This document shows, one piece after another, positions 43,482 through 52,181 of a stretch of DNA of 64,000 nucleotides. The stretch lies in contig NZ_QBFD01000046.1 in NCBI RefSeq assembly GCF_003335585.1, forward strand, positions 862,299 through 926,298, given 5' to 3'. A program made the translations under genes and the position numbers. How positions within the stretch are numbered: position 1 is the stretch's first letter; each line of letters begins with the position of its first letter. Origin of the DNA: Sulfitobacter sp. DFL-14 (GTDB taxonomy: Bacteria > Pseudomonadota > Alphaproteobacteria > Rhodobacterales > Rhodobacteraceae). Below the pieces are notes generated by a model. It had not been told where the DNA came from. It saw only the letters and a list, made by a program, of their open reading frames with translations, and searched no databases.

Positions 43482-43508
43482 TTGACATAGATACCGACCG
43501 GATGGTAT
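43482..43508 (+). promoter_or_regulatory. Promoter with palindromic operator before the TetR gene
   Basis: TTGACA (43482-43487) is a good -35. The inverted repeat ATACC-N8-GGTAT (43491-43508) lies between it and the -10 region, ending 10 bases before the TetR gene. This is a typical self-repression layout. Confidence 0.65.
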
Positions 43509-43518
43509 TTATATACCC

Positions 43519-44184
43519 ATGCCAAGACCAACCAAACAAAATCCCGAACGCGGCGACGCCCGCACCAGGCTGCTTGAGGCAGCACGAGACGTGATCCGGT
43601 CCCAGGGTTTCGCGGCCACCACGCTTGATGACCTCTGCAAGTCGGCTGGCGTGACCAAGGGCGCGTTTTTCCATCATTTCGAAAACAAGGAAGCGCTGGG
43701 CGTCGCCGCTGCCGCTTTCTGGGCCGAGACGACATCGGCATTCTTCGCCGAAGCCCCCTACCACGATCACGACGATCCGCTCGACAGGCTGCTCGGCTAT
43801 GTCGCGTTCCGCAAGGAGATCATCGAAGGCGATCTTGCCGAGTTCACCTGTCTTGTCGGCACGATGACGCAGGAGGTCTATCTCTCGCACCCGGCGATCC
43901 GCGATGCCTGTGCCGCGAGCATCTTCGGCCATGCCGCCACGCTGGAGCCGGATATCGAAGCGGCCATGAAAGCGCATGGAATTGCGGCAGACTGGACACC
44001 GGCAAGCCTTGCCGTCCACAGCCAGGCCGTGCTGCAGGGCGCGTTCATTCTGGCCAAGGCGACGGGCGACCGCACCATCGCGCGCGACAGCGTCGATCAT
44101 CTGCAACGCTATCTGTTGCTCCTGTTCGGGAGGGCACCGGGGCGCAATGGGCCGAGGGCCCGGGGAGGACAATCACATGGCTGA
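43519..44184 (+). CDS. TetR-family transcriptional regulator
   Basis: A 221-residue regulator. The HTH covers RLLEAARDVIRSQGFAATTL, then LCKSAGVTKGAFFHHFENKE, followed by an all-helical ligand domain. A palindrome between its -35 and -10 suggests autorepression. The DUF899 gene starts 8 bases inside its 3' end, so the following oxidative or detoxification genes are probably in the same operon. Confidence 0.92.
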   Translation: MPRPTKQNPERGDARTRLLEAARDVIRSQGFAATTLDDLCKSAGVTKGAFFHHFENKEALGVAAAAFWAETTSAFFAEAPYHDHDDPLDRLLGYVAFRKEIIEGDLAEFTCLVGTMTQEVYLSHPAIRDACAASIFGHAATLEPDIEAAMKAHGIAADWTPASLAVHSQAVLQGAFILAKATGDRTIARDSVDHLQRYLLLLFGRAPGRNGPRARGGQSHG

Positions 44185-44866
44185 GAATGCAAACCCTGGA
44201 ACCAGGGAAATTTCCGGCGTGTCCCGTCAGACAGTATCGCAGGATGCCTGGCACAGCGCCCTCGCCGACCTGCGCAAGGCGGAAAAGGAGCTGACCCGTG
44301 CTCAGGATCAGCTGGCCGCACAGCGGCGACGCCTGCCCTGGACAAAGGTCGATGGCAACTATGCCTTCACGGGCCCCGTTGGAACCGCCACGCTGGCCGA
44401 TCTGTTCGACGGCCGCACACAGCTCATCACCTATCACCACATGCTGAGGCCCGCGGATCCGAGCCCCTGTTCAGGCTGCTGCATGGTGGCCGATCAGATC
44501 CCGCATCTGGCCCATCTGCACGCGCGCGACACCTCGCTCGCCTTCGTCTCGAAAGCGCCAATTGCCGAGATCGAGGCGTTCCGAACGCGCATGGGCTGGT
44601 CGATGCCCTGGTACGAAACAAAAGACAGCTTCAACGCCGATTTCGACGTGACCTCCGGGTTCGGTCTCAACATATTCTACCGCGACGGGCCGGACATCTA
44701 CCGCACATATTTCACGACCGGCCGCGGGGTTGAGACGCTCGGCACGGTCTGGACGCTGCTCGATCTGACCCCCCTCGGCCGTCAGGAAGACTGGGAGGAC
44801 GCCCCCGAGGGAACACCGCAGACCAAGCCGTATCAATGGTGGCGAAGGCACGATGCATATGACTGA
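44177..44866 (+). CDS. DUF899 thioredoxin-like protein
   Basis: A 229-residue protein of the DUF899 family. Typical parts are VSRQTVSQDAWHSALADLR, ELTRAQDQLAAQRRRLPW and the segment DPSPCSGCCMVADQIPHLAHL, where a CxxC pair (CSGC) sits in a thioredoxin-like fold. GGGGAGGA precedes ATG 44177. It overlaps both neighbours (8 bases upstream, 14 downstream), so it is a tightly packed operon gene. Probably a redox function; substrate unknown. Confidence 0.85.
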   Translation: MAENANPGTREISGVSRQTVSQDAWHSALADLRKAEKELTRAQDQLAAQRRRLPWTKVDGNYAFTGPVGTATLADLFDGRTQLITYHHMLRPADPSPCSGCCMVADQIPHLAHLHARDTSLAFVSKAPIAEIEAFRTRMGWSMPWYETKDSFNADFDVTSGFGLNIFYRDGPDIYRTYFTTGRGVETLGTVWTLLDLTPLGRQEDWEDAPEGTPQTKPYQWWRRHDAYD

Positions 44867-45545
44867 GACATCTCGCCAATCAACGAGTGCCCGCGCCAGA
44901 CCCGTCATCACCGTCTTCGAACGCTCACCCGATGGCGGCAAGGGCCTGGCACGCGATATGCGGGTGCGTTGGGCATTGGAGGAAGTTGGCCAAGCCTATG
45001 ACGTGCGGCCCCTGTCCTTTTCGGCGATGAAAGAAAACGCACACCGCGCGCTGCATCCCTTCGGCCAGATCCCGACCTACGAGGATGGCGCTCTTGCGCT
45101 CTTTGAGACCGGCGCAATCGTCTTCCACATCGCAAGCCACCATGAGGGTCTTCTGCCGGAAGATGCGGATGCGCGGGCGCGGGCCATCAACTGGATGTTC
45201 GCAGCACTCAGCACCATCGAACCTTCAATCATCGAGCGTGAGGTGGTGCTCTACCTCGAACGAGATGAGAACTGGTTCGAACAGCGCCTGACACTTGTCG
45301 ACAACCGCATTCGCGGCAAGCTGACCGACCTGTCCCGCCGCCTCGGCGGGGCCGAATGGCTCGATGGCGACTTCAGCGCCGGCGATCTGATGACGGTGGA
45401 CGTGCTGCGCCGGTTGGGCGGATCGGGACTGCTGGAAGAATTCCCGAACCTCTCCGCCTATGTCTCCCGCGCCGAAGCGCGGCCAGCGTTCAGGCGGGCC
45501 TATGACGCACAACGCGACTTTTTCAACAGCAGCACTGCCGGTTGA
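44853..45545 (+). CDS. Glutathione S-transferase family protein
   Basis: A 230-residue GST. The N-terminal thioredoxin-like half contains RWALEEVGQAYDVRPLSF, HPFGQIPTYEDGALALFETG (proline and ExG motif of the glutathione site), and the helical half includes WLDGDFSAGDLMTVDVLRRL. Start is ATG 44853 or 44859. It is likely part of the TetR-controlled operon. Confidence 0.88.
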   Translation: MHMTETSRQSTSARARPVITVFERSPDGGKGLARDMRVRWALEEVGQAYDVRPLSFSAMKENAHRALHPFGQIPTYEDGALALFETGAIVFHIASHHEGLLPEDADARARAINWMFAALSTIEPSIIEREVVLYLERDENWFEQRLTLVDNRIRGKLTDLSRRLGGAEWLDGDFSAGDLMTVDVLRRLGGSGLLEEFPNLSAYVSRAEARPAFRRAYDAQRDFFNSSTAG

Positions 45546-45597
45546 GTGATGCCGGACAATTACAACAATACTTCAAGATCAAGGGAGGACCCAAGAC

Positions 45598-46029
45598 ATG
45601 GAACCTGCAATCTATCTCTTCTTCAAAGGAAACTGCCTAGAGGCGATGAGCCATTATGCCGAAGTGCTGGGCGGTGAAATCACCGGTGTTTTCCGCAATG
45701 CCGATGCCCCGACCCCCGAAAGCCGCATGCCTGGCGGCGACGACATGGTCATGAACATGGCCATGAAGCTGGGCAGCGCCCTGGTCATGGCCTCTGACAA
45801 CAACGACGACATGTATGACAAGCCGCAGGGTTTCCGCATCTCGATCTCGCCAACGTCGCTGGCGGATTTCGACCGCATCTACGACGCGCTTGCCAAGGAT
45901 GCGGCGCGCGTCGAAATGCAACCCGACGAAACATTCTGGGCCGAACGATTTGCCATGTTCACCGACAAATACGGAACACCCTGGATGCTGATGTTTGCCG
46001 GCAGCAAGGCGCAGGGAGCATCGTCATGA
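45598..46029 (+). CDS. VOC/PhnB-like glyoxalase-fold protein
   Basis: A 143-residue VOC protein of the PhnB type: IYLFFKGNCLEAMSHYAEVL, GGDDMVMNMAMKLGSALVMA, and MFTDKYGTPWMLMFAG at the end. GGGAGGA precedes the ATG. It overlaps the next VOC gene by 4 bases. Substrate unknown; PhnB-like proteins have no metal-site certainty. Confidence 0.85.
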   Translation: MEPAIYLFFKGNCLEAMSHYAEVLGGEITGVFRNADAPTPESRMPGGDDMVMNMAMKLGSALVMASDNNDDMYDKPQGFRISISPTSLADFDRIYDALAKDAARVEMQPDETFWAERFAMFTDKYGTPWMLMFAGSKAQGASS

Positions 46030-46502
46030 CCGAACTTGTCACCTGCATGTGGTACGACCACGGCGAAGCGAAAAAGGCGGCGGAGTTTTATGCCGCCACC
46101 TTTCCGGACAGCCGGGTGGACCGGGTGAACACCGCGCCGGATGACTTTCCGGGCGGCAAGGCCGGGAATGAACTGACCGTCGAATTCACCGTGCTCGGCC
46201 GCAAATGCGTCGGGTTGAACGGTGGTCCGAACTTCACGCCCAACGAAGCCGTCAGCTTCATGGTCGTGACCGAAACCCAGGAAGAGACCGACCGCTACTG
46301 GAACGCCATCGTTTCCAACGGCGGACGGGAAAGCGCCTGCGGCTGGTGCAAGGATCGTTGGGGCCATTCCTGGCAGATTACACCGCGATTGCTGCTCGAC
46401 CTGACGACAAGCACCGACAAGGAAACGGCGAAACGTGCATTCGGCGCGATGATGACAATGACAAAGATCGACATTGCGGCGCTCGAAGCCGCCGTCGCTT
46501 AG
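46026..46502 (+). CDS. VOC-family protein (3-demethylubiquinone-methyltransferase-like label)
   Basis: A 158-residue glyoxalase-fold protein: TCMWYDHGEAKKAAEFYAAT, FTVLGRKCVGLNGGP and CGWCKDRWGHSWQITP. Databases often label it 3-demethylubiquinone-9 3-methyltransferase, a name not supported by the fold. It overlaps the PhnB-like gene by 4 bases, suggesting the two form a heteromeric pair or act together. Confidence 0.85.
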   Translation: MTELVTCMWYDHGEAKKAAEFYAATFPDSRVDRVNTAPDDFPGGKAGNELTVEFTVLGRKCVGLNGGPNFTPNEAVSFMVVTETQEETDRYWNAIVSNGGRESACGWCKDRWGHSWQITPRLLLDLTTSTDKETAKRAFGAMMTMTKIDIAALEAAVA

Positions 46503-46603
46503 GGTCCTGACCCTAACGCAATGCGATTGGGAGTCCTATGATGAAACTCTACTACGCCGATCAACCGTTTCGACAAAGAACGCTCAGCACAGAGGATGGG
46601 TTT

Positions 46604-47020
46604 ATGAGCACACAGAAAATCACCATCGACACCATGATCGACGCGCCGGTCGCGCGTGTATGGGAGGCATATTCGACCCCCGCCGACATCACGCAATGGA
46701 ACTTCGCCTCTGACGACTGGTGCTGCCCAAGCGCCAGCGTCGATCTGAAAGTCGGCGGTGCGTATTCGGCGCGGATGGAAGCAAAGGACGGCAGCTTCGG
46801 TTTCGATTTCGACGCTGTTTACGAAGAGGTCGAACCGAACAAGGCGCTGACCCTGGCCATGAGCGACGGCCGCAAGGCACGCACGACATTCGAGGTTGAG
46901 AACGGAAAGACGAAAGTCACGACAACCTTCGATGCCGAAGACCAGAATCCGGTCGACATGCAACGGGACGGCTGGCAGGCGATCCTGAACAACTTCAAGC
47001 GTCATGTAGAAGGCGGTTAG
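46604..47020 (+). CDS. SRPBCC (AHSA1-like) protein
   Basis: A 138-residue protein with the pattern ITIDTMIDAPVARVWEAYST, WNFASDDWCCPSASVDLKVG and a C-terminal GWQAILNNFKRHVE. I chose ATG 46604, with AGAGGA 7 bases upstream, over the longer reading at 46538, since family members begin here. It follows the VOC pair and may belong to that operon. Ligand unknown. Confidence 0.85.
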   Translation: MSTQKITIDTMIDAPVARVWEAYSTPADITQWNFASDDWCCPSASVDLKVGGAYSARMEAKDGSFGFDFDAVYEEVEPNKALTLAMSDGRKARTTFEVENGKTKVTTTFDAEDQNPVDMQRDGWQAILNNFKRHVEGG

Positions 47021-47115
47021 CTTCAGGCATGCCCAGACGACACCTTGAGGCATATGCCTGTCGTGCCCGGGTATGAAGCCATGCTTCCCGGCATCGCCGG
47101 GAGGTTTCCCACCGG

Positions 47116-47439
47116 CTAAAGCCACTCCGTCTCAAATGCGGGGCTGGCATGAATGTCGATCATCTCAAGCCGGTCGGGACCAAGGTTTTCGAACCGGTGC
47201 GCAACGCCGGTCGGCACCACCACGATGTCACCGGCGCTTGCCAAGATCGTCTCATCGCCCAGCGTGAACCTCACATGACCGCCGCGCAGGATGAATGTTT
47301 CCGCATAGGGGTGCCGGTGCAGCTTCACGCCATAGCCGATTTCATCGGTCTGGTTGAAGATGACCGACACACCGCTTTCGCCGGCCGGGTCCTGCCATTC
47401 GCCATGCCAGCGGTCCGGCACTCTCCGCCCCGTTTTCAA
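47116..47439 (-). CDS. Cupin-fold protein
   Basis: A single-domain cupin of about 107 residues. Metal-site motifs are GVKLHRHPYAETFILRGG (two His, one Glu) and VVVPTGVAHRFENLG (third His). The start is uncertain: the frame opens with TTG at 47439, and GTG at 47421 is another choice; neither has a strong ribosome binding site. Role unknown. Confidence 0.7.
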   Translation of the reverse strand: MKTGRRVPDRWHGEWQDPAGESGVSVIFNQTDEIGYGVKLHRHPYAETFILRGGHVRFTLGDETILASAGDIVVVPTGVAHRFENLGPDRLEMIDIHASPAFETEWL

Positions 47440-47593
47440 ACTGGAAGCCCTGGCATCTCAACCCCCTTTTTCTGTGACCGCGGATGCAATCCCGACCAGA
47501 GGGCTGGCGGTGTTCCTGTACCCATACACGAACACCGCGCGCCCTCACCCGCCGTGATCCGGTGTAGTGGTGGCCGGGATAACCCTCGGCACG

Positions 47594-47995
47594 CTATGCA
47601 AGCGCGGCCTGGCCTGCGCGAAGTGCGCGAAGTGCGCGATATTCGACCCAGGCGAGCACCGCGACAACAAGCGCCTGTGCCAGAACGAAAACAACGCCCA
47701 GCCCGTTGGCCGTCACGATCATCAGCAATCCCAGGCTCGCGATCACCCAGCCGACATTTCCGACAATGATCAGCCAGACCGCGGCCGCGCTGCCCAGCCA
47801 CCAGATTGCAGTTGCCGCCATGAACAAGCCAATGGGGAGGAGAAGAAGACCTGCACAGAACAGCAATGGCTGAGGCAGAGCGGTAATGCTGCAGACAAAG
47901 CCGGAGGCAACTGCCAGCAGCAGGCCCATGAGCAGACAGGTGGCTGCGTCAAGCAGCAGAATGGTTTTCAGTGGTGCGTTGGATTGAGACGACAT
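47594..47995 (-). CDS. Small four-helix membrane protein
   Basis: A 133-residue protein with four hydrophobic helices (TILLLDAATCLLMGLLLAVA, LLFCAGLLLLPIGLFMAATA, a third around residues 70-95, and one near the C terminus). GGGGGA 7 bases before ATG 47995 decides the start over the frame's longer upstream reading. It is divergent from the XRE regulator and shares the gap holding the ATTAC-N7-GTAAT palindrome, so it is probably controlled by it. Function unknown. Confidence 0.75.
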   Translation of the reverse strand: MSSQSNAPLKTILLLDAATCLLMGLLLAVASGFVCSITALPQPLLFCAGLLLLPIGLFMAATAIWWLGSAAAVWLIIVGNVGWVIASLGLLMIVTANGLGVVFVLAQALVVAVLAWVEYRALRALRAGQAALA

Positions 47996-48068
47996 GATCG
48001 ATCCCCCTTTCAGATCCGATGTTCGAGTTGATCGAGGCCGAAACTGGCGAATCCCGCATCCTGAGTCG

Positions 48069-48085
48069 ATTACGCCCAAGGTAAT
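48069..48085. promoter_or_regulatory. ATTAC-N7-GTAAT palindrome, site A
   Basis: ATTAC-GCCCAAG-GTAAT lies in the gap between the membrane-protein and XRE-regulator genes, 36 bases before the latter. Three other sites of the same form lie at 48939, 50288 and 52740. Confidence 0.7.
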
Positions 48086-48120
48086 TGTTTTCGTTCTTTA
48101 CGCGGCGCTAACCTCACGCC

Positions 48121-48924
48121 ATGGCCAGCAGCTCACCCTCAAGGATCGGCGCTCTTTTGAAGGAATGGCGGGAACGTCGTTCGCTGAGCCAGCTTGCGCT
48201 CGCCTGCGAGGCGTCGATCTCGCAACGTCATCTCAGTTTCGTCGAGTCAGGGCGCAGTTCACCCAGCAGAGAGATGGTGGTGCGTCTGGCCGAGCAGCTT
48301 TCGGTGCCTCTGCGCGAACGCAACGCCCTGCTTGTCGCGGCCGGGTTTGCGCCGCTCTACAGCCAGCGCGCGCCAGAGGATCCTGCGCTCAGGCCACCGG
48401 GCGCGGCGATTGCCACAATCTTGCGTGGTCACGAACCTTGTCCGGCCCTGGCCGTGGATCGGCACTGGAACCTGGTGCACGCAAATGATGCCCTGGCCCC
48501 CCTGCTTGCCGGTGTGGACAAAGATCTGCTGAAAGCGCCGATAAACCTTTTGCGCCTGACCCTGCATCCCCGGGGCCTGATGCCGCGCATCGTGAACTAT
48601 TTCGAATGGCGGCAATATCTGCTGCAACGGCTTGACCGCGAGATCGCCAATACGGCTGACGTGATTTTGGCGGAACTGGCGAGGGAGCTGAAATCCTACC
48701 AAAGTGACGGCACCGGCAAAGCCATCACAGCCAATCTGCCCGACCGGGGCAATGGCGCCTTGTTGTTGCAGCTGTCGACAGAGCTGGGGCCGCTCTCGCT
48801 GATCAGTACGACGACGGTATTCGGCACCGCACTGGATATCGGTCTGTCCGAATTGACCATCGAAGCATTCTTTCCGGCAGATGGAGACACCGCAAAGCGG
48901 TTGCAGCGCATCAGCGCTGCCTGA
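48121..48924 (+). CDS. XRE-family regulator with MmyB-like ligand domain
   Basis: A 267-residue regulator. The N-terminal HTH reads LLKEWRERRSLSQLALACEA, then ISQRHLSFVESGRSSPSREM. The remainder is the MmyB-like domain, with PALAVDRHWNLVHANDALAP and GDGNTA-like LPDRGNGALLLQL segments. Such regulators commonly repress divergent redox or transporter genes until a small molecule binds. The palindrome 36 bases upstream (site A) and similar sites before the next genes suggest it binds all four. Confidence 0.9.
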   Translation: MASSSPSRIGALLKEWRERRSLSQLALACEASISQRHLSFVESGRSSPSREMVVRLAEQLSVPLRERNALLVAAGFAPLYSQRAPEDPALRPPGAAIATILRGHEPCPALAVDRHWNLVHANDALAPLLAGVDKDLLKAPINLLRLTLHPRGLMPRIVNYFEWRQYLLQRLDREIANTADVILAELARELKSYQSDGTGKAITANLPDRGNGALLLQLSTELGPLSLISTTTVFGTALDIGLSELTIEAFFPADGDTAKRLQRISAA

Positions 48925-48938
48925 CCCAGCGTCCCATC

Positions 48939-48955
48939 CTTACCTGCCTGGTAAT
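48939..48955. promoter_or_regulatory. ATTAC-N7-GTAAT palindrome, site C (one mismatch)
   Basis: CTTAC-CTGCCTG-GTAAT, 14 bases past the XRE gene stop and upstream of the MFS gene. It can also be read as the longer perfect palindrome TTACC-TGCCT-GGTAA. Confidence 0.55.
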
Positions 48956-49091
48956 TGCCATCAGATGCCTGCGCCGGGAAATTCACGGAAATTAAAGGAT
49001 CGGCGCCTTTCTGTGCATTCTAGCGCAAGAAACGGGTCGCCTGGCGCCGCAGATTTCATAGCAATCAGAAAACAACCCGGAGAACCGTTCA

Positions 49092-50303
49092 ATGACGCCG
49101 CTTACCCGCCTCATCCTGTCTGCACATTGCATGAACATTGCAGATCACATCGCACTTGTCGCGGTGCCCATTGTCGCCGCGCTTGCCTTTGACGCATCTC
49201 CGGCGGTGATCGGTGTGCTGGTCGCCTGTCAATCATCGGCACATTTGATCGGGTCACTGCCTTTCGGCCTGCTGGTCGATCAATTTCAACTCCGCACAAG
49301 TGTTGTCTGGTCGACTTTGATCGCAATCCTCGGGTTTGGTGCCGCGGCAACCGCCCTGCTCTCGGGGTCTATCGCAATATTCGGCCTCGCAATTGCCGTG
49401 GCCGGGTTGGGGAATGTGCTTTACGGGTTATCGACCCTTTCAATCGCACCCAAGGTCGTCGCGGCCAGCGAACTGGGCACAGCCAATGCGCGGCTGTCAT
49501 TGCCCAGATCGATTGCCTCCTTCCTTGTCCCGCTTTCGCTCGGCTTCCTGCTTGCCCCCGACACCGCGGTGCTGATTTTCTGGGCCGCGACGATCTGTGC
49601 CGTCGTCGCATTCACCTGCCTTCGGGGCCTGCCCGCAATCTCGCGGCCCAAGGCTGCCAGACAGTCGATTCTTGCGCGTCTGGCCAGCGGCGGCATCTTC
49701 GTCATCAGGCACAATCTGCTCTTGCCCATCAGCCTTTGCGCGGTGTTCTGGAACCTGGCGTTCGCGATCCTGCTGGTCCTGATGGTTCCGGTTGTCACCC
49801 AAGTCTATCACGCCGATCCGGTCTTGTTCGCCCGCGCGATGGCGGCATTTGGACTGGCCGCGATTGCGGGGACATGGGTCATGGGGCGCATCTCTTCCAG
49901 GGTTGCGCCCAATCTCATCCTGCTCTTTGGCCCCGGCAGCTCCGTCCTCGCATCCGCCCTGCTGCTTTTCGTGCCTGCCCGTCATCCCGAAACCCTGCTT
50001 TATGCCGCATTCTTCCTTCTCGGCTTCGGGCCCTCGATGTGGCTGGTGGCGCAGACGACGGTGCGGCAGCTGGTGACACCGGAAGAAATGCTCGGCCGCG
50101 TCAATGCCGTGATACAGACAGCGATCTACGGCATCCGCCCCCTGGGGGCGCTTGTCGCCGGCCTGATAGCCACCGCCACGACGCTTGAAACCGCCCTGTG
50201 GCTGGTTGTGGGCCTTTTTGGCCTCTCTTTCGCTTCCGCCCTGCTGAGCCGGCTTCGCACCGTGAAAGACTATCTCGCCTTGCAATCATTACCTCAGATG
50301 TAA
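49092..50303 (+). CDS. Major facilitator superfamily transporter
   Basis: A 403-residue transporter with 12 predicted membrane helices. The first loop contains GSLPFGLLVDQFQLR, a variant of the MFS motif between helices 2 and 3, and later RVNAVIQTAIYGIRPLGALV. It resembles drug/enterobactin-type exporters. CGGAGA precedes the ATG. It is likely an export pump under the XRE regulator (site C upstream), and site D overlaps its stop codon. Confidence 0.88.
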   Translation: MTPLTRLILSAHCMNIADHIALVAVPIVAALAFDASPAVIGVLVACQSSAHLIGSLPFGLLVDQFQLRTSVVWSTLIAILGFGAAATALLSGSIAIFGLAIAVAGLGNVLYGLSTLSIAPKVVAASELGTANARLSLPRSIASFLVPLSLGFLLAPDTAVLIFWAATICAVVAFTCLRGLPAISRPKAARQSILARLASGGIFVIRHNLLLPISLCAVFWNLAFAILLVLMVPVVTQVYHADPVLFARAMAAFGLAAIAGTWVMGRISSRVAPNLILLFGPGSSVLASALLLFVPARHPETLLYAAFFLLGFGPSMWLVAQTTVRQLVTPEEMLGRVNAVIQTAIYGIRPLGALVAGLIATATTLETALWLVVGLFGLSFASALLSRLRTVKDYLALQSLPQM

Positions 50304-50304
50304 T
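50288..50304. promoter_or_regulatory. ATTAC-N7-GTAAT palindrome, site D
   Basis: ATTAC-CTCAGAT-GTAAT overlaps the MFS stop codon (50301-50303) and precedes the VOC gene. Arms match sites A and B exactly while the spacer differs, which argues for a binding site and not a duplicated stretch. Confidence 0.55.
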
Positions 50305-50516
50305 TGAGCAGGTCTTTTCCGCCGCGTAGACATGAGGCCAGTAATGGCAGCCAGAACGCCGGTGCCGCGCCACAAGCAAGATTCAGACGGATGAGCAAAA
50401 TGCGCAGAACAAACCTTCGACCGGGGGCCAGACCCGCCTTCGCCCGCCTTGTAATCTCTGCCGTTTTTGTCAGCCTGTTCGGTGCGATGACTGCAAAATC
50501 CGAGGGAATCCAAACC

Positions 50517-50942
50517 ATGAAAGTCCGTGACCTGTATCCGCTGATCACCACGCCGCACCTGACGGAAGTGCGTGATTTCTACGTCAGCAATTTCGATTTC
50601 GAGGTCGCATTCGAGGCCAGCTGGTTTGTCTATCTGGTTGGCCCTGCCGAAGCGGGCAGCCGTGGCGCCACGCTCGCCTTCATGCACCCTGATCACCCCT
50701 CCAACCCGCCCGGTCCGGAGCGCTTTGATGGCAAGGGCATGATCCTGACGGTTGAGGTTTCCGACGTTGCCGGTGTCTTTGAACAATTCGAGACGGCGGG
50801 CGCGCCCATTGTTCACCCCCTTACCGATGAAGACTGGGGCCAGCGCCGCTTCATGACCCGCGACCCCGCCGGTGTCTTGGTCGACATCGTCCAGCAGATC
50901 GACCCCAAGGCAGGGTTCTGGGATCAGTATATGACGCAATAG
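50517..50942 (+). CDS. VOC/glyoxalase-family protein
   Basis: A 141-residue VOC domain: LYPLITTPHLTEVRDFYVSN, ATLAFMHPDHPSNPPG, and FMTRDPAGVLVDIVQQIDP. ATG 50517 has GAGGGA upstream and gives the usual family start. The frame is open upstream to 50304, and a reading from ATG 50391 would add a signal-peptide-like segment (FARLVISAVFVSLFGAM, then TAKSEG), so a secreted form cannot be excluded. Substrate unknown. Confidence 0.82.
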   Translation: MKVRDLYPLITTPHLTEVRDFYVSNFDFEVAFEASWFVYLVGPAEAGSRGATLAFMHPDHPSNPPGPERFDGKGMILTVEVSDVAGVFEQFETAGAPIVHPLTDEDWGQRRFMTRDPAGVLVDIVQQIDPKAGFWDQYMTQ

Positions 50943-50944
50943 GC

Positions 50945-50979
50945 CGGTGTCAGATACCGCGCGATGCGGGACGACACCG
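50945..50979 (+). terminator. Hairpin after the VOC gene
   Basis: CGGTGTC (50945-50951) pairs with GACACCG (50973-50979), with a CCGC/GCGG inner stem. It begins two bases past the stop codon. No clear T-run. Confidence 0.45.
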
Positions 50980-51094
50980 CTGTCAATCACTGGCACCCGG
51001 CCCGGAACAAGCTGCAGGCGCCGGGCCAACGCCTCACGTCACGTAGGATGCGATAATCGGCCGGGGTAAGCCACAGGCGGCCCTGCCGATGCGC

Positions 51095-52105
51095 TCAGGC
51101 TGCCAGCAGCCCGGCGCGTCTTGCGCGCAGCGCGGCTTCCAGGGGCTCTTGCGTCCCGAACCGCGCACAGGCCCGGGCAAGCGTTCTTTCCCGGCTCTCC
51201 TCCGTCGCCTGCAGCCGACCGGCAATTTCGCGCCCTGTCCTGCCTTCCAGAACATGGAGCAGCAGGTCGCGTTCCTGGCGGGTGAGACACAGGGGCGAAC
51301 CCTGCGCCGGAAGACCCAGTTCATCAAGCCGGTGCAGCAGCGCAACCGAGACCGCCTTGGCGGTCGCGCGGACTTTGGGATCTGCGACTTCTATCGTTTC
51401 GGCCATCGCCGACAGCGCATGTACACTGCCATCTGCGCGATGAATGGGCATCACAAAACCATTCGCAACGCGGAACGCGCGCCCCTCGTCGAACATCCGC
51501 CCGACCTTCGGCGCGTTCAATGCTTGCGATCCGCAAAGGTCGCTCCAGAAGAATGGCAGGTGCCGCATGCCGGTCGCCCGCACCAACGGGTCGATGGTGA
51601 CGTAGTTGTGGTCGCGGTAATGCAGCATCCACCCTAGCGGCGCATGGGTGACATGGTGATGGGTGATCATCGCCGTATTGCCATCGCTGCCCGCCCGCAT
51701 CGTTCCGGTAAAGAACTGATCCAGCCCGATCCGCGCCAGCGCATTTGCGGCAACAGCGATGGCCTCGGCTGCGTCGGTGCAGGAATCTATGGCGATCATC
51801 GCATCAAGATCGCTGCCGGAATGTCCGTTCAATGCTGTTGCGATGTCGCCCGGCGTCTCGGGCCGCTCCCAATAGCCGGCGGCACGCATCAGGGACTGGT
51901 GTTCCCCGTGACAAAGGCCAAGCGCCGCGGACAGCCGCGCTATCATTTCGCGCCTGGGCGCAGAGCGTCCTGTTTCGAGAAAACTTATATGCCGTGTCGA
52001 GACATCAGCATCCAGCGACAAGGACAGTTGAGAGACCTGCCGTTCCTTTCGAAAGAGCGCCAGCTGCCTTCCAAATACGTTGTTTAGCACGTCACGTTCA
52101 TCCAT
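51095..52105 (-). CDS. XRE domain fused to an AHL-binding LuxR-type regulator
   Basis: A 336-residue protein with two predicted DNA-binding parts. Residues about 8-75 form an XRE HTH: RQLALFRKERQVSQLSLSLD, then TRHISFLETGRSAPRREMIA. The middle, about 100-260, is an autoinducer-binding domain that keeps the LuxR/TraR signature residues: W and Y in GWMLHY, DP in TIDPLV, W in FFWSDL, G in VANGFVMPIH. The C terminus (LTRQERDLLLHVLEGRTG, then EIAGRLQATEE) resembles the LuxR HTH but lacks the usual TVxxH recognition pattern. No luxI gene is in the window. Confidence 0.82.
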   Translation of the reverse strand: MDERDVLNNVFGRQLALFRKERQVSQLSLSLDADVSTRHISFLETGRSAPRREMIARLSAALGLCHGEHQSLMRAAGYWERPETPGDIATALNGHSGSDLDAMIAIDSCTDAAEAIAVAANALARIGLDQFFTGTMRAGSDGNTAMITHHHVTHAPLGWMLHYRDHNYVTIDPLVRATGMRHLPFFWSDLCGSQALNAPKVGRMFDEGRAFRVANGFVMPIHRADGSVHALSAMAETIEVADPKVRATAKAVSVALLHRLDELGLPAQGSPLCLTRQERDLLLHVLEGRTGREIAGRLQATEESRERTLARACARFGTQEPLEAALRARRAGLLAA

Positions 52106-52181
52106 CGTCGATCAACTGGCCACTGCTTCCGGTCCAAACCAGGCTATCACTATCGGTTGAAATTGCGAGAAAATCCTGCGC

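Noticed and set aside
51095..52105. A luxI autoinducer synthase paired with the LuxR-type fusion
   Set aside because: None of the neighbouring genes has AHL synthase features; the GNAT protein at 52182 is of the RimJ/RimL type.
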